Both the position numbers and the translations under genes were made by a program. Positions 1-9,727 of a DNA stretch of 64,000 bases are shown piece after piece; positions within the stretch are counted from its first letter, which is position 1; each line of letters begins with the position of its first letter. This stretch comes from Schizochytrium sp. TIO01 (taxonomy: Eukaryota; Sar; Bigyra; Thraustochytrida; Thraustochytriidae): assembly GCA_004764695.1 (NCBI GenBank), contig SMSO01000025.1, positions 3,059,102-3,123,101 on the forward strand, written 5' to 3'. The notes beneath the pieces were generated by a model. The model worked only from the letters and a program-made list of their open reading frames with translations, did no database searches and was not told where the DNA came from.

Positions 1-366
1 AAGGTCAAAACTACTTCGGACCGGTGCGGCTTGAGATCTGCGCCGCTACGGAGTGTCAGGTTGCGCAGAGGAGCTCTACGCAACGCACGCGGACCCTCCT
101 GGGTCAGCATTGCTACTGGGCCTCTCTCGCAGCACATTCGCTAGACGTGTTCGCTATATCGCGGCGGCGAAAGAAAAGCCGCACGCTGGTCAAGGGCGAC
201 ATCACTAGAGGACAACAGTAGAGATACAGACGATTCCTTGCTCTAGAGTTAGGGATTACTCGGCTGTGTGTCGCAGACTTACTCTGTGGGATCAAGCCGA
301 AGTCGTATTTTTTGTTGGAACCCTGCATTTTTCTTGGATCTAGAGTAAACAGAATATCCAGAGAAG
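1..366. other. Upstream region of ISY1
   Basis: This stretch holds only short chance reading frames. The last part, about 240-366, is presumably the promoter and 5' leader of the ISY1 gene. No TATA box or other motif stands out. A gene that ends to the left of the window cannot be excluded. Confidence 0.4.
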
Positions 367-1128
367 ATGTCGCGACGCAAGGAGGTGCAGATGGGCACCT
401 TGAACAGGTGGATGGCCTTCCAGCAGCAGGTTCGCTTAGGGCAGGACACGAGGAATCGACCTAAGGTGCCTTCGTCGTGCAAAAATTTGCAAGATGCGCA
501 AAGATTTCGCAAACAAGTGGCTAAGGAAATCTCGCAACGCATTACTCAAATCCAGATGGCTTCTCTCGGTGAACACCGTCTTCGTGAACTCAATGACGAG
601 ATCAACAACCTTATGCGCGAGAGATACGCGTGGGAACGACAAATTCTGCACCTTGGTGGCCCAGACGTCAGGAATCATAGCTCATCGGGCGCGACGTACA
701 AATATTACGGAGCTGCTCGCGAGCTTCCGCAAGTGCGTGAGCTCCTGTCCAGGCCTGAGCCCAAGTCACAGGCGCCGAAAAAACGCAAGCGTGATGAGAT
801 CATGAGGAATATTAGCCCAGCTTATTACCACTCTATCGTCGACCTCCGCGATGACCCGCTAGGACTTTTGGACGCCGAGGCGCGCGAAGAGTCTGAGTTG
901 CGCTCCGAGCGCATGGCTGCGGAGGAAACTGTACCTACACCGCCCCCTGCTGCGGACCCTATGGACGATGCGTCCATATTCGACCAGCTATTGCTGCAAA
1001 CTGCGCATTATTCTTCTCTATCGTTCTTGTCTGTGAAACAGCGCAAGGATCTTGACACATCAAAAGCTATGGAGACTGTTATTGTGGAGCGCAAGAAAAA
1101 GGCTTTAGAGGATAAGTACATGCTGTGA
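367..1128 (+). CDS. ISY1: ISY1-like pre-mRNA splicing factor
   Basis: The 253-residue protein matches the Isy1 splicing-factor family, a component of the NineTeen (Prp19-associated) complex in the catalytic spliceosome, acting in the nucleus. The N-terminal half carries the family pattern: RRKEVQMGTLNRW at residues 3-15, a central SQRITQIQMASLGEHRLREL block followed by NDEIN, and a GGPD element near residues 97-100. A basic cluster KKRKRD near residue 137 is a probable nuclear signal. The C-terminal third is acidic, then Pro/Ala-rich, and ends in a basic segment. Length is close to other Isy1 proteins (about 230-290). The ATG at 367 starts directly at the conserved N-terminus, so the start is well supported. 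There is no intron. The next gene, a phosphatase, lies 1.2 kb downstream on the same strand and is functionally unrelated. Confidence 0.9.
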   Translation: MSRRKEVQMGTLNRWMAFQQQVRLGQDTRNRPKVPSSCKNLQDAQRFRKQVAKEISQRITQIQMASLGEHRLRELNDEINNLMRERYAWERQILHLGGPDVRNHSSSGATYKYYGAARELPQVRELLSRPEPKSQAPKKRKRDEIMRNISPAYYHSIVDLRDDPLGLLDAEAREESELRSERMAAEETVPTPPPAADPMDDASIFDQLLLQTAHYSSLSFLSVKQRKDLDTSKAMETVIVERKKKALEDKYML

Positions 1129-2328
1129 AAATCTTCAAAATCCACCTGTGTAGTCCTCTTTTTTTGGTCTGTTTATTTGTAAGCAAGCCTTTAATTCATT
1201 TACCCCTCCCCCCCCCCAATGATTTGGTATCATCGTTGTATCCCTCGTATCCTGGATTTTTCGTTCCTTGCTTACATTTTGTTTTTCTTCTCGAAAGGCG
1301 ATTTTCACACTAGACTATCCTTTAAAAAAGCTTGTCGAAATATTAAGCAATCAGTGTGATCAACGATCCTCTATATTACTTAGTATATTTTTTATCTTCC
1401 TATGTTTTTGTCCCCTCTTAGCTTTTGCTAGAATGCTAGAATGTACAGATTACTGTCAGCTCCATTAGTGCAATGAGTGCTCGTCTAGGCCTGTAAAATA
1501 TGTCTGTAACTTTTCATCACCCCTCTCCAAGTTGGTTCATTTCACCGCAGACTGCAGCGCATCATCAGCAAGATCTGCAACGTTTTAAAGTGCGAATCAC
1601 GACTTACACATATTCTGCTCGTATAGCCTCACTCAGTGTACAAACACGCCTTCTAGTACCGTTTCACTCATTATTCTGACGCATCGCCAAGCGCAAATAT
1701 AGGAGTATTATTGAAGATCATCTCGTATCATTTATTCCTTGTGCCCGGGAATTGTTCGGGAATTGTGTGTCAAATTGAATCTGACAACTTTCGTTGACCC
1801 GTAGAGAGATGATTCGGAGTAGAAGCGAATGCACGGAGAACAATCTTAGATTGAATAATACTACGCTCATATGATTTCTCGAAACGAAAATGATATCATT
1901 TGTGCACTTACCGCCCAAGTGATCAATTATTTTGGCTGTTTAACTTCTTCACATGTTGTTCTCAGACAACACTAAGTACTAATTAGATCCACTTAGCTAA
2001 TTCATTAGTAGTTGTGAACAGGCTGTTCGCGCAACGCTGGAGTTCGTTCCCGCCTTGGTATTCTGAAAGTCTCCGAGAAGCCCCTCGTGGATTATTGACC
2101 TAGGACTATTGTAGCTTGAAGCTCGCTGGTCTCTCAGAAGTCATTTTAAAGACTGCTTCCTTTGGCAGTCGCTGTTAAGGGAGTACTTCTAGGTTGTCTT
2201 GAGGATATCTCATTACAACCACAGGAAGCACTCTTAAATTTTCTGCTGAATCTACTTATCGTGCAGGAGCAACAAAAAAAGTGCGGCAAACCCGAAACTT
2301 TGGTAAAGTTGGAAATACATTCGTCAAG
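1129..2328. other. Intergenic region ISY1 - phosphatase
   Basis: Just after ISY1 there is a pyrimidine-rich stretch with a C run at 1207-1217. The rest is plain AT-leaning DNA with no coding signal. The last few hundred bases presumably include the promoter and leader of the phosphatase gene. I see no repeats or RNA genes. Confidence 0.4.
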
Positions 2329-3192
2329 ATGACAGGTGGACCCCGGAAGCTTCTAGATGCGTACAAGAACTTCATCTTAGACTGTGATGGCGTGCTATGG
2401 CACTCTGCGTCTGCGATCGCTGGTAGTGTTGAGGCTGTGGCTCGTATGAAGAAGGAGGGCAAGCGCGTGGTTTTTGTCACCAACAACTCAACCAAGTCCC
2501 GCCAGGCGTACCTCGACAAGTTTAACTCGCTTGGATTCCATGGCGTCGAGCTCTCCGATATCAACACTGCTGGATCTGCTGCAGCAGAACTCTGCAAGAA
2601 GGCTAATGTTAGCAAGGTCTTTTGCATTGGTGAAACTGGGCTCGTAGAGGAGTTCAAGGCTCTTGGCATCGAAGTCATCCGTGATAATGGGGGAGTGAGC
2701 ATGGACGATGAGGAGTTTGAGAAGACCAAGCTCGAGGAAAACACACAAGCCGTCGTGGTTGGATGGGATCGTTCGTTTTCTTTCCACAAGCTTGCCATGG
2801 CCTCTCTTTATGTGCAAGCTGGTGCCCGTCTCATCGCCACGGGCATGGACCCCAGTGATGTGGTTGGCGGCCGTGCGATGCCTGGTAATGGCTGTGTCGT
2901 GTCTGCAATCCAGTATAGCTTGGACGACCCTAATGGCGAGAAGACTACTGTTGCTGGCAAGCCAAACCCGGAACTAATGGCCAATCTTTTGGAAAAGTAT
3001 GGTTTTGACGGTGCTGAGACAATTATGGTTGGCGACCGCCTTGACACGGACATTAAGTTTGCCGAGGGTAAGGCAAGCAGCCTGCTGGTCCTGAGTGGCT
3101 GCACCCCTCTAGATGAGCATGAGTCTCGCACAGATATCAAACCAACCTATGTTGCCGACGATCTTGCTTCTGCATTGGACAAGGAGATCTGA
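2329..3192 (+). CDS. PGP: HAD-family phosphoglycolate / 4-nitrophenyl phosphatase
   Basis: A 287-residue HAD superfamily hydrolase of the NagD/PGP type (subfamily IIA). It removes phosphate from 2-phosphoglycolate or related small phosphates in the cytosol or plastid (family knowledge; the exact substrate is inferred). Motif I is DCDGVLW with nucleophile D18 and acid/base D20. Motif II is TNNSTKSR (51-58). The motif III lysine is K211 in AGKPNPE. Motif IV is GDRLDTD (235-241), which binds Mg2+. All catalytic residues are present and length fits the family (about 290-320). The chosen ATG at 2329 sits 17 codons before the nucleophile. The frame is open upstream to 2281 but has no ATG there, so an upstream exon or targeting peptide is not excluded. 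An AATAAA follows the stop by about 50 bases. Confidence 0.9.
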   Translation: MTGGPRKLLDAYKNFILDCDGVLWHSASAIAGSVEAVARMKKEGKRVVFVTNNSTKSRQAYLDKFNSLGFHGVELSDINTAGSAAAELCKKANVSKVFCIGETGLVEEFKALGIEVIRDNGGVSMDDEEFEKTKLEENTQAVVVGWDRSFSFHKLAMASLYVQAGARLIATGMDPSDVVGGRAMPGNGCVVSAIQYSLDDPNGEKTTVAGKPNPELMANLLEKYGFDGAETIMVGDRLDTDIKFAEGKASSLLVLSGCTPLDEHESRTDIKPTYVADDLASALDKEI

Positions 3193-3243
3193 TTTAGAGG
3201 TCGAGAGGTCGATTTCGTTTATTTTGGAGAAACGAGCACACTA

Positions 3244-3249
3244 AATAAA
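3244..3249 (+). terminator. AATAAA poly(A)-signal-like hexamer
   Basis: A canonical AATAAA hexamer lies 52 bases past the stop of the phosphatase gene, in the position expected for a polyadenylation signal. It is only a sequence match; AATAAA also occurs by chance in AT-rich DNA. Confidence 0.3.
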
Positions 3250-4469
3250 GTAGGAGAGTTGACAGTAGATTCAGTACCAGCTGATTTTCAGCACTTATTT
3301 GATGACTGCATGTGCGGACCGAACTAGCGAAAAATACACTAGTCCAAGGGGTGAGTATGATTTTCATTTTAGCTTACTGAAAATGAAAGAGACTTGTTCA
3401 TTGCATACTGGCATTTGCCTAGGGTATATCTTTGTTACCCTTTGTACCTTTACATACACACATCCACTTCATTATTCTATGTTGATTGCGACAAGAATGC
3501 CAACCTTTTTCGTCATCTACACATGCAGGCAAGCAAATTGGACACCTTCCAGCACTACATACATTAAAAAAAGACTATGATAGTTAAGTTTTATGTTTTT
3601 TAAAGGCTCTGCCTGATTTACAATTAGATAGAGTTTGTCGACCCAGATAAAGTATTCCATAGATTTGATCCTGCGTCTTCTTAATCCATACGACATAGCA
3701 TATTCAAAGAGAAGGTTAATTGCAAGAACGTGGGGATTTATAAAAGTGGACACCTATGCGCTCTTACGAAACGGAATATTCGAAAGACCGAAGAATAGCA
3801 TAAACTCATGCCATTAAACAAGCAAACAATCAGTCCATATAAAAAAGAAAACAAAAAAAACGAATTTCATAGAGCTAACCTAGCTAAAAGGAATAGATCA
3901 TGAAGAACGAACGCTGTGAATATGAAGAATGAATGTTAATAGCTTCTTCGCCGTCAACGCGAGACAAGGCCTGACACTCAAGCAGACCTGTCCTTAAAAG
4001 CCAAGGCACCAGGCTGGTATAGCAACTCGCCAGCTCAGTCCCGTTCCTGAAACTTTCTTTTGCAGCAGACCTTGTTCCTTCGCACATCTACATGAATAAG
4101 AAGTACAATGACGACAGACTTGTAAACGACAACAACGTAGACTGAAGGGCTAAATCAGCAAGCAAAGAAGGTGAGTCCAGGTCAAAGTTTTTGATTTCGC
4201 CCGGGATCCCAGATGCCAGACAAGACAAGCAAGCCGAAGCTCCGAACACCTACAGAAATATCTGGCAAGGTCTTCGATCAGAGCTTTGCAATTTTGTCTT
4301 TGTCTACTCCAGGATCTGTATCCAACCGATTTCTGCGATGGTATTCTCACCTTCATCTTAATCTCGCTCTCAGTTGAAAACATGCAAAAAAGAAACGAAG
4401 GCAAATGTTGTTGAGACATACCCAATTGAGAGGGGCGGTTAGAAGAGCGCGGATAGAATCTTCGGAAAC
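3250..4469. other. Convergent intergenic region
   Basis: This lies between the 3' ends of the phosphatase gene and of MBF1. It is AT-rich with several A runs around 3838-3860. No protein with conserved motifs is visible on either strand, and I see no RNA gene. Confidence 0.4.
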
Positions 4470-4991
4470 TTAGAAGCGGCGGCTCTTGGGTGCCTGGTTC
4501 TGAGCTCCGACGCCGCGGGGGCCAGCCACAGAGCCACCTGCGGCCTTCTTGGCGGCGACGGCCTTCTTGGCCTTAGCAGCAGCAACAGCCTTGTTCTGGG
4601 CCTTGGTGAAGGTACCAGGCACGAACGCGGGGTTCTTCTGCTTAATGGCGCGCTCAATCTTCTTAATGACCATGGAGTTGGGGATGGCCTTGCCAGCCTC
4701 GTAGTCCTGGATGATGGTGGCCTTGAGGTTGCAGGCAGTGGCGAGGTCCTTCTGCGTCAGACCTGCCTTCTGGCGCTCCAGCTGGAGCATCTTCTTGAGC
4801 TCCTGAGAAACCTTGGCGTTGGCAAAGGTCTCAGAGTCCTCCTCAAGCTTCACGGCGTTGGAGCCGCCCGATGCCTGAGCGTTTCCGCCAGCGCCGAACT
4901 TCTTCTCAGTGTCCAGCTGGCCCGCACGAGCCGCAGACACCTTGCTGGGCGCCTTGGACCAAGTCACACTCTCCCAATCCTGGTGATCCAT
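4470..4991 (-). CDS. MBF1: Multiprotein bridging factor 1 (MBF1)
   Basis: A 173-residue transcriptional coactivator that bridges gene-specific activators and TBP; the family also acts in stress responses and on stalled ribosomes. The N-terminal MBF1 domain begins MDHQDWESVTWSK, typical of the family. The Cro/C1-type helix-turn-helix covers about residues 66-118 and includes the GLTQKDLA recognition region, the ATIIQDYE block and the KAIPN element. The C-terminus is longer than usual: an Ala/Lys-rich tail (about 126-150) is followed by a Gly/Arg-rich end and the terminal KSRRF. Most family members are about 140-155 residues. Codons strongly prefer G or C in the third position, as in the GMP synthase gene and unlike the transporters nearby, which suggests high expression. 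The ATG at 4991 begins exactly at the family N-terminus. Confidence 0.95.
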   Translation of the reverse strand: MDHQDWESVTWSKAPSKVSAARAGQLDTEKKFGAGGNAQASGGSNAVKLEEDSETFANAKVSQELKKMLQLERQKAGLTQKDLATACNLKATIIQDYEAGKAIPNSMVIKKIERAIKQKNPAFVPGTFTKAQNKAVAAAKAKKAVAAKKAAGGSVAGPRGVGAQNQAPKSRRF

Positions 4992-5252
4992 CTTGATACT
5001 TTCCCCAAAGAGTTTCTCTCTGTCAAAGTCTTTGCTCGGGCTCTTCGCTGCTTCCGTTCACTCCGCGCGGATAGATAGGCCGTTCGATCGATCGATCAAT
5101 TGCGGCTCTGCTGACTGACTGACTGTTGATCGACGATGTGCTTTTGTTCTTCTTTTCCGATCGATTGCCCCTATTAATGATACTAATTTACTCTACATCC
5201 TCACCCATCTGCAACCCTACTGGAGCCATAGCCACTCCTACCGTAGCTTTCG

Positions 5253-5290
5253 CTTTTTCTTTTTCTTTTTCTTTTTCTTTTTCTTTTTTG
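5253..5290. repeat. (CTTTTT)n pyrimidine tract
   Basis: About six near-perfect copies of a 6-base pyrimidine unit, within the MBF1 upstream region. Confidence 0.85.
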
Positions 5291-6083
5291 GCTTCTTCTT
5301 TGCGAAGTAAGTTGAGATTGACTTTGAGAGATGAATTTGGGCCTCGATACCTCTCCGCGTGCCGCCGTCCTCCACGGGCCCCCGGCCTCCCTCGGCGCCG
5401 GCTTGCTGATCCTCCCGCGTACGCCGCCTTCTGCGCTTTGGTTGCCTGCCCAGGCTTCGCCTTCGACCTGAGTGCGGATTGATTTTATGGGGGTTTAGGA
5501 CGGAGACAGTACTGACTAAGAAGGATCATTCATAGTAATTAGCAACAGAGGAGAAGAACGGCACATGAAATCTCGTTGAAAAGCGCTTTCGCGAGGCGTT
5601 ATCTATCGCGCGTTCAATTGAGCTGCTGCGGCGTGCGTCCCGCCGGGCGGACGCTGCTCGAGAGCGCCTGAGAGGGTCCCGGATCCCGCTGCGAAGGCTC
5701 CTTCCCTCGCGGCTTTCGACGACTCCGAGTGCTCTGAGTCTCTCTGGCTCCGGCTCGCTCTTTCTGAGGTCCTACTGTATGCCCTAGGCAGTCCCTACTT
5801 GCGAGGGTTGAGAAAGGGTTACCGAAAGGGTACCGAAAGGGCGAAATCCTTCGCGAGCCTCGGGGGTCGCGCGGGGTCCGAGTTGATTCCCCGGGAGTTC
5901 TGAGGATGATCCGGCTCTGCTTATTGAGGGATCTTCGGCAGTTCTTGGGTCCATGAGATTTCGCCGATACCCGACGTGCACCCTCGCTGTTCTGCCGTTC
6001 CGCCAGTAACTGATGCGTAGGGTACTCCTAGGAAGGGGAAAGGGTGCTTCTTCTGCACAGTATCTTGGCGCCTTTGTAAAAGA

Positions 6084-6130
6084 TATCTATGTATGTATCT
6101 ATGTATGTATGTATCTATGTATCTATGTAT
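6084..6130. repeat. (GTAT/CTAT)n microsatellite
   Basis: Tandem GTAT units interleaved with CTAT, degenerate tetranucleotide array. Confidence 0.85.
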
Positions 6131-6300
6131 ATCTTGAGTTGATAATAATGTGATGGAGATAACCAAGAGCGACCAGCACACAAACAGTCTGAGGGCATCG
6201 ATGACTAGAGGCCTCTCTTTCTACCTCCCGTAATGGTAGGTTGGGTACCTGCACATTTCAACTGCTGCCAGCGCTGCTTAAGGACGGACACCTACGTACT

Positions 6301-6306
6301 GACTGA

Positions 6307-6337
<31 letters not shown>

Positions 6338-6348
6338 GCTTGCTTACT
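6301..6348. repeat. (CTTG)n microsatellite
   Basis: Tandem CTTG units with two CTTA variants, preceded by GACT units. The same CTTG/CAAG family recurs at 18.4, 33.4 and 60.4 kb. Confidence 0.9.
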
Positions 6349-6641
6349 GGAGAGGTAGGTGGGCACGTAGCCACACTAGAACAGGCCTGCTGCCTACTGC
6401 GCAGCGATAGATTAAGAGACATTGAGTGACTCTTTTTCTTGGATTCTTTGTAATTGGGGCATCGTCGAGGAAGTAGTTCGTAGGTGTCTGAGGTAGGCCT
6501 AAGTGAGGAAGAGGTAAGAGTTATGTATGGTATTCTGTTTTACCTGCCTACCCTGTGTAATAGGTAGCTAGTTAGCTATTCTGTTGATGTTGTTTTTTAA
6601 TTTGTTAATTTATTTAAAATTTAAAGAGAGGCTATCTATCA

Positions 6642-6675
6642 TAGGTAGGTAGGTAGGTGGTAGGTAGGTACCTAC
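6642..6675. repeat. (TAGG)n array ending in a GGTACC palindrome
   Basis: Tandem TAGG units run into GGTACCTAC, so the array turns into its own complement and could fold into a hairpin. The same family recurs around 12.9, 41.1, 46.0, 52.2 and 53.3 kb. Confidence 0.8.
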
Positions 6676-6815
6676 GGCGACTACGTACTTAGTAGATAAT
6701 ATAGTATTAAATTCCGTGAATTGGTGAGATGTAATCTGTAATTGTAATCACGGTTCGCAGATCCTGAGTTGGCTGTGTTGCGTTCTGAGAAGGGTGTTGA
6801 AGTTGGATTGAGCTG

Positions 6816-7196
6816 ATGTTTGCGATAAGAACAGCTCAGGCGGGTCTCCGCAGGGCTCACCTCGAGAGAAGCCTCTTGCGAAGGTCTCTGGCGGCGGATG
6901 CCAAGGCTCAGGTCAGGTCTGAAGGTGTAGTGGAGCAGCAGACGACCGCCGCGGCCTCCAGGACAGCTGCTGGAGCAGCTGAGGCTGGCAAGGCGCCGAC
7001 CAAGAACAGGTCTGGCACATCGATCAGCGATGTGCTTATTTTTCTCATCGTAAGTGGAGGATGCACTGCATATCTTGTGAACGAAGTCAAAGATATGGCG
7101 CCACTTCCACCCAAGGGAGCCAAGAAAAAGCCGGCTCCCACGCCTGAGCAGATACAAGAGGCTATCAAGGAGACTGAGCAGGTTGTCGATGAGTGA
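6816..7196 (+). CDS. Small putative mitochondrial membrane protein
   Basis: I do not recognise this 126-residue protein. The first 25 residues are rich in Arg, Leu, Ser and Ala with no acidic residue except Glu17, as in a mitochondrial import presequence. Residues 29-68 are Ala/Thr-rich and low complexity. One hydrophobic segment (about 72-88) looks like a membrane anchor. The C-terminal tail is Pro/Lys-rich (PPKGAKKKPAPTPEQ) and then acidic. This layout is common among small accessory subunits of respiratory complexes or ATP synthase, but that is inference from architecture only. The ATG at 6816 opens the presequence-like start. The NIPA-like transporter is convergent downstream. Confidence 0.65.
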   Translation: MFAIRTAQAGLRRAHLERSLLRRSLAADAKAQVRSEGVVEQQTTAAASRTAAGAAEAGKAPTKNRSGTSISDVLIFLIVSGGCTAYLVNEVKDMAPLPPKGAKKKPAPTPEQIQEAIKETEQVVDE

Positions 7197-8124
7197 ACCA
7201 GCTCTGAAATCATCAAAGCAATCTGGGTTATTGTCTTGCCACGCCATGCCTTGATTTAGGTGCAACGGATGCACCGGGTATTCTACCTTTCCTCTTGATT
7301 TCGGTTGGCGTCTCGAAATGCAATCTTCTTATTCTTCTTATTCTTTCCCTTTGCCATCAAATGGTTCGCTACTCATGTTGATGCTGCTACGAAGGCGGAG
7401 CTCCTTGGAGTAGTGGCGAAGTACTTGGGTTTCTCACCCTCTAATGATATTTCTCGTAGGTCTGTCAAGGAGTTCAATTTGTGGCTGGTAGACAATGAAA
7501 TCCTCTTCTGCAAGGAAACAAATGTACGTCAGGGTCCCATTCTATCTCGCTTTCTCTTTACCTCGCCATAACTCATGGAAGGCACTATCTAAGTACTTCA
7601 AATGTTGATTGCTGCAACAGTCGAAATCAAGGTTCTTTGGAAAAGGAAAAATAATTTCATTTTGCCATCATCAAAGATGCCCCATCCATGGAGGAACGAA
7701 GGGGCTAACACCCAACATGTTGCCTTTTCTCACTTGTGTGCGTTATAATATACATCATTTTCAGTCTTTTGTATTGATAATCATCATTAACGTCTTCATC
7801 TACATCCAAGATCTCGAAATTTCAGCATGAAAGGGACAGGGACAGTGCAAACAAGAAAAGCAAAGAAAAAAAGTAGGTAGCAGCGCAACAGATATTCTGA
7901 AATTAAAATTCATGAGAATATGCAGTTTAATTTAAACCCTTCTCTATCATTATGGAAGATTCAAAAGGACAAACTTATGAGCTCATGCCATGATGACAGC
8001 AAGCTTTCATGTCTATTCGAAGTAAAATCAAAGAAGAAAATATGTAAAAATTAATCACATTTACATTTACTATATGCTATCCTCATTGCGTAAATACATA
8101 CCTTTCATAATTTTTTTCGCTTTG
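7197..8124. other. Convergent intergenic region with possible unassigned exons
   Basis: A reading frame from 7305 to 7523 has no in-frame ATG. It can be joined in frame across a candidate 97-base intron (GTACGT at 7524, CAG ending 7620) to 7621-7830. The translation matches nothing I know. The rest is AT-rich without features. See findings. Confidence 0.3.
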
Positions 8125-9495
8125 TTAGACTTGAGAAAGTGTGTTCTTGGCGTAAGACAGACTATCTAAACTCTGCATAGTCTGGACAGGAGGTGCATAT
8201 GCTCCATGTTCCCTAGAAGTTGTAGTTTGTACATTGGATTTGCCAGCTTCATCATTATTTTCGCGCGGCTTAAACACAAACAGGATGATTCCAGAAATCG
8301 TAATAAGGATACCCACCACAAATAGAGATATCTCTGGAGCTGAAAAGTCATCGAACTCGCCGTAGTATAGGGCACCCATGGTAACTGAAGACAGAATATA
8401 CATTGCATTATACAATGGGAATACCAGAATAGCATCGTAGCGAGACATGCCCTTATTCAGCATACTGAGCTGTGAAATCGCAAGCACCAAAGTAACAACG
8501 ATAAACACGTAAGGATACCATGTTGACCATGCAGACTTTCCCTCCTCGCTATCGTCAAAGACAGAGCTTTTCATCAAGACGCCTACACTTTTAAAAAAGA
8601 TGTTCTGGAGAGCTCCAAGGCCTCCGGCAACAAAGCCATAATAAAAGGGACGCATAGCAAAGTTTGCATATTCGAGTCCTTTCGCGCACCTTTTAAGAGA
8701 GCACCTTTTCTCAGGCGGTTCTGGATCAGTTACCGCGACATGTGTGCCTGTATTGACAGTGAGCTTCCAAAGTTTACGCGGGGGTACGTTTGAATCCTCG
8801 AGGTCTTGGTCGTGCACGACGCTTGATTGGCCACCTGCATCATCAGTGTCATATTGAGAATCCGAATCATATTGAGAATCAGTATCAAGCTCCTCATGCT
8901 CGTATGATAAGCTTGGAGCAGTTCGATGTCCGGGGTATATTTCGAGGTTTGTAGTAGTTGTCTTCTGCTGCGGCTGCTTTAAAGGGTCTGTCATCATCAA
9001 GGAAGCAGTCATAACAATCATAATCACACATAAGGCCAACCCACCAGAAATAAATGCAGAAGATTTAAACGCATGCAAGAGATCTTGTAGAACATAAGAT
9101 TCCGAATCATGATTACCGGTAACAGTTGTCATTGTACAGCCGATGAATACAACTACACTTGCGTAGATATCAATGCGATATACCTTTTCTTTGAGGATAA
9201 ATGGTGCAAAGAACTGGTTCATGATGAGAGTTAAACCTGCAAATGGAACCACGAGTGATTGTGCAGCAAAGCTATATGCGAAAAAATCAAAAGGAAACGG
9301 GAAAAGGCCCATCATGATAAATGATGCCCACCAGCAAGGCGAGCATACAATGCCTAACATAACCGGGTACTTTTGATCATTTGGGAGTTGCTGATTCTGA
9401 TTGTGTGCATACTTTTGAAATATTAGCCCAAGACAACTCAAGATCGAGCTTGCAATACTAAAGGAGACGCCGATGACCCAATCATATTCTCCCAT
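8125..9495 (-). CDS. NIPA-like magnesium transporter family protein
   Basis: A 456-residue polytopic membrane protein resembling the NIPA (DUF803, drug/metabolite transporter-like) family, many members of which carry Mg2+ across plasma or endosomal membranes. About nine membrane helices are visible, near residues 7-27, 45-66, 70-100, 106-124, 144-167, 286-306, 329-350, 358-382 and 388-412. The first contains the family-like GLIFQKYAH stretch, comparable to GxxxQKxG in NIPA. The third carries QSLVVPFAGL followed by NQFFAPFILKE, a hallmark of the family. A long hydrophilic Asp/Ser/Gln-rich loop (about 170-270), with two near copies of DSQYDSD/DTD, sits between the fifth and sixth helices and is unusual in length. 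The C-terminal 45 residues are cytosolic-looking. Substrate is inferred from the family. A 75-codon upstream ORF ends 7 bases before the start. Confidence 0.8.
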   Translation of the reverse strand: MGEYDWVIGVSFSIASSILSCLGLIFQKYAHNQNQQLPNDQKYPVMLGIVCSPCWWASFIMMGLFPFPFDFFAYSFAAQSLVVPFAGLTLIMNQFFAPFILKEKVYRIDIYASVVVFIGCTMTTVTGNHDSESYVLQDLLHAFKSSAFISGGLALCVIMIVMTASLMMTDPLKQPQQKTTTTNLEIYPGHRTAPSLSYEHEELDTDSQYDSDSQYDTDDAGGQSSVVHDQDLEDSNVPPRKLWKLTVNTGTHVAVTDPEPPEKRCSLKRCAKGLEYANFAMRPFYYGFVAGGLGALQNIFFKSVGVLMKSSVFDDSEEGKSAWSTWYPYVFIVVTLVLAISQLSMLNKGMSRYDAILVFPLYNAMYILSSVTMGALYYGEFDDFSAPEISLFVVGILITISGIILFVFKPRENNDEAGKSNVQTTTSREHGAYAPPVQTMQSLDSLSYAKNTLSQV

Positions 9496-9502
9496 GGTTT
9501 CC

Positions 9503-9727
9503 TCAGATTTTCCTGTTCATGCATATGAAAAAGCCAATGCAATGCGCTTGTAGTATAGATACCAAACTGTCGAGCCTTTGGTTGTATTGCCCTACACAGA
9601 GTCGCACCTCCACGCGACCCTGTTGATGGACTGCAAGGCTCGCGTTTTGCTCTTGCCACCTTTGCATGTGGTTCTCCGACCTCAAGATTTCAGCATAGTC
9701 ACTGTATTCTCTGTATACTCTAGCCAT
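9503..9727 (-). CDS. Upstream ORF of the NIPA-like gene (75 codons)
   Basis: An ATG-initiated frame beginning MARVYREYSDYAEILRSE and ending with TGA at 9503-9505, seven bases before the ATG of the NIPA-like transporter. The translation is rich in Gln, Arg and Glu in the first half and hydrophobic near the end (LVSILQAHCIGFFICM). I know no homologue. It may be a regulatory uORF in the transporter's 5' leader, a small protein, or chance. Confidence 0.25.
   Translation of the reverse strand: MARVYREYSDYAEILRSENHMQRWQEQNASLAVHQQGRVEVRLCVGQYNQRLDSLVSILQAHCIGFFICMNRKI

Larger units (their letters stand above)
4992..6815. other. Divergent intergenic region with repeats and a GC-rich island
   Basis: This separates two divergently transcribed genes, so both promoters should lie here. 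It contains GATC tandem runs (5088-5098), a TTTTTC tract, a GC-rich patch around 5625-5760 and three tetranucleotide arrays listed separately. No coding region is supported. Confidence 0.4.

Noticed and set aside
6642-6675. Telomere-like TAGG repeats
   Set aside because: The unit is a 4-base TAGG, not TTAGGG or TTTAGGG, the array is short, internal and flanked by genes.
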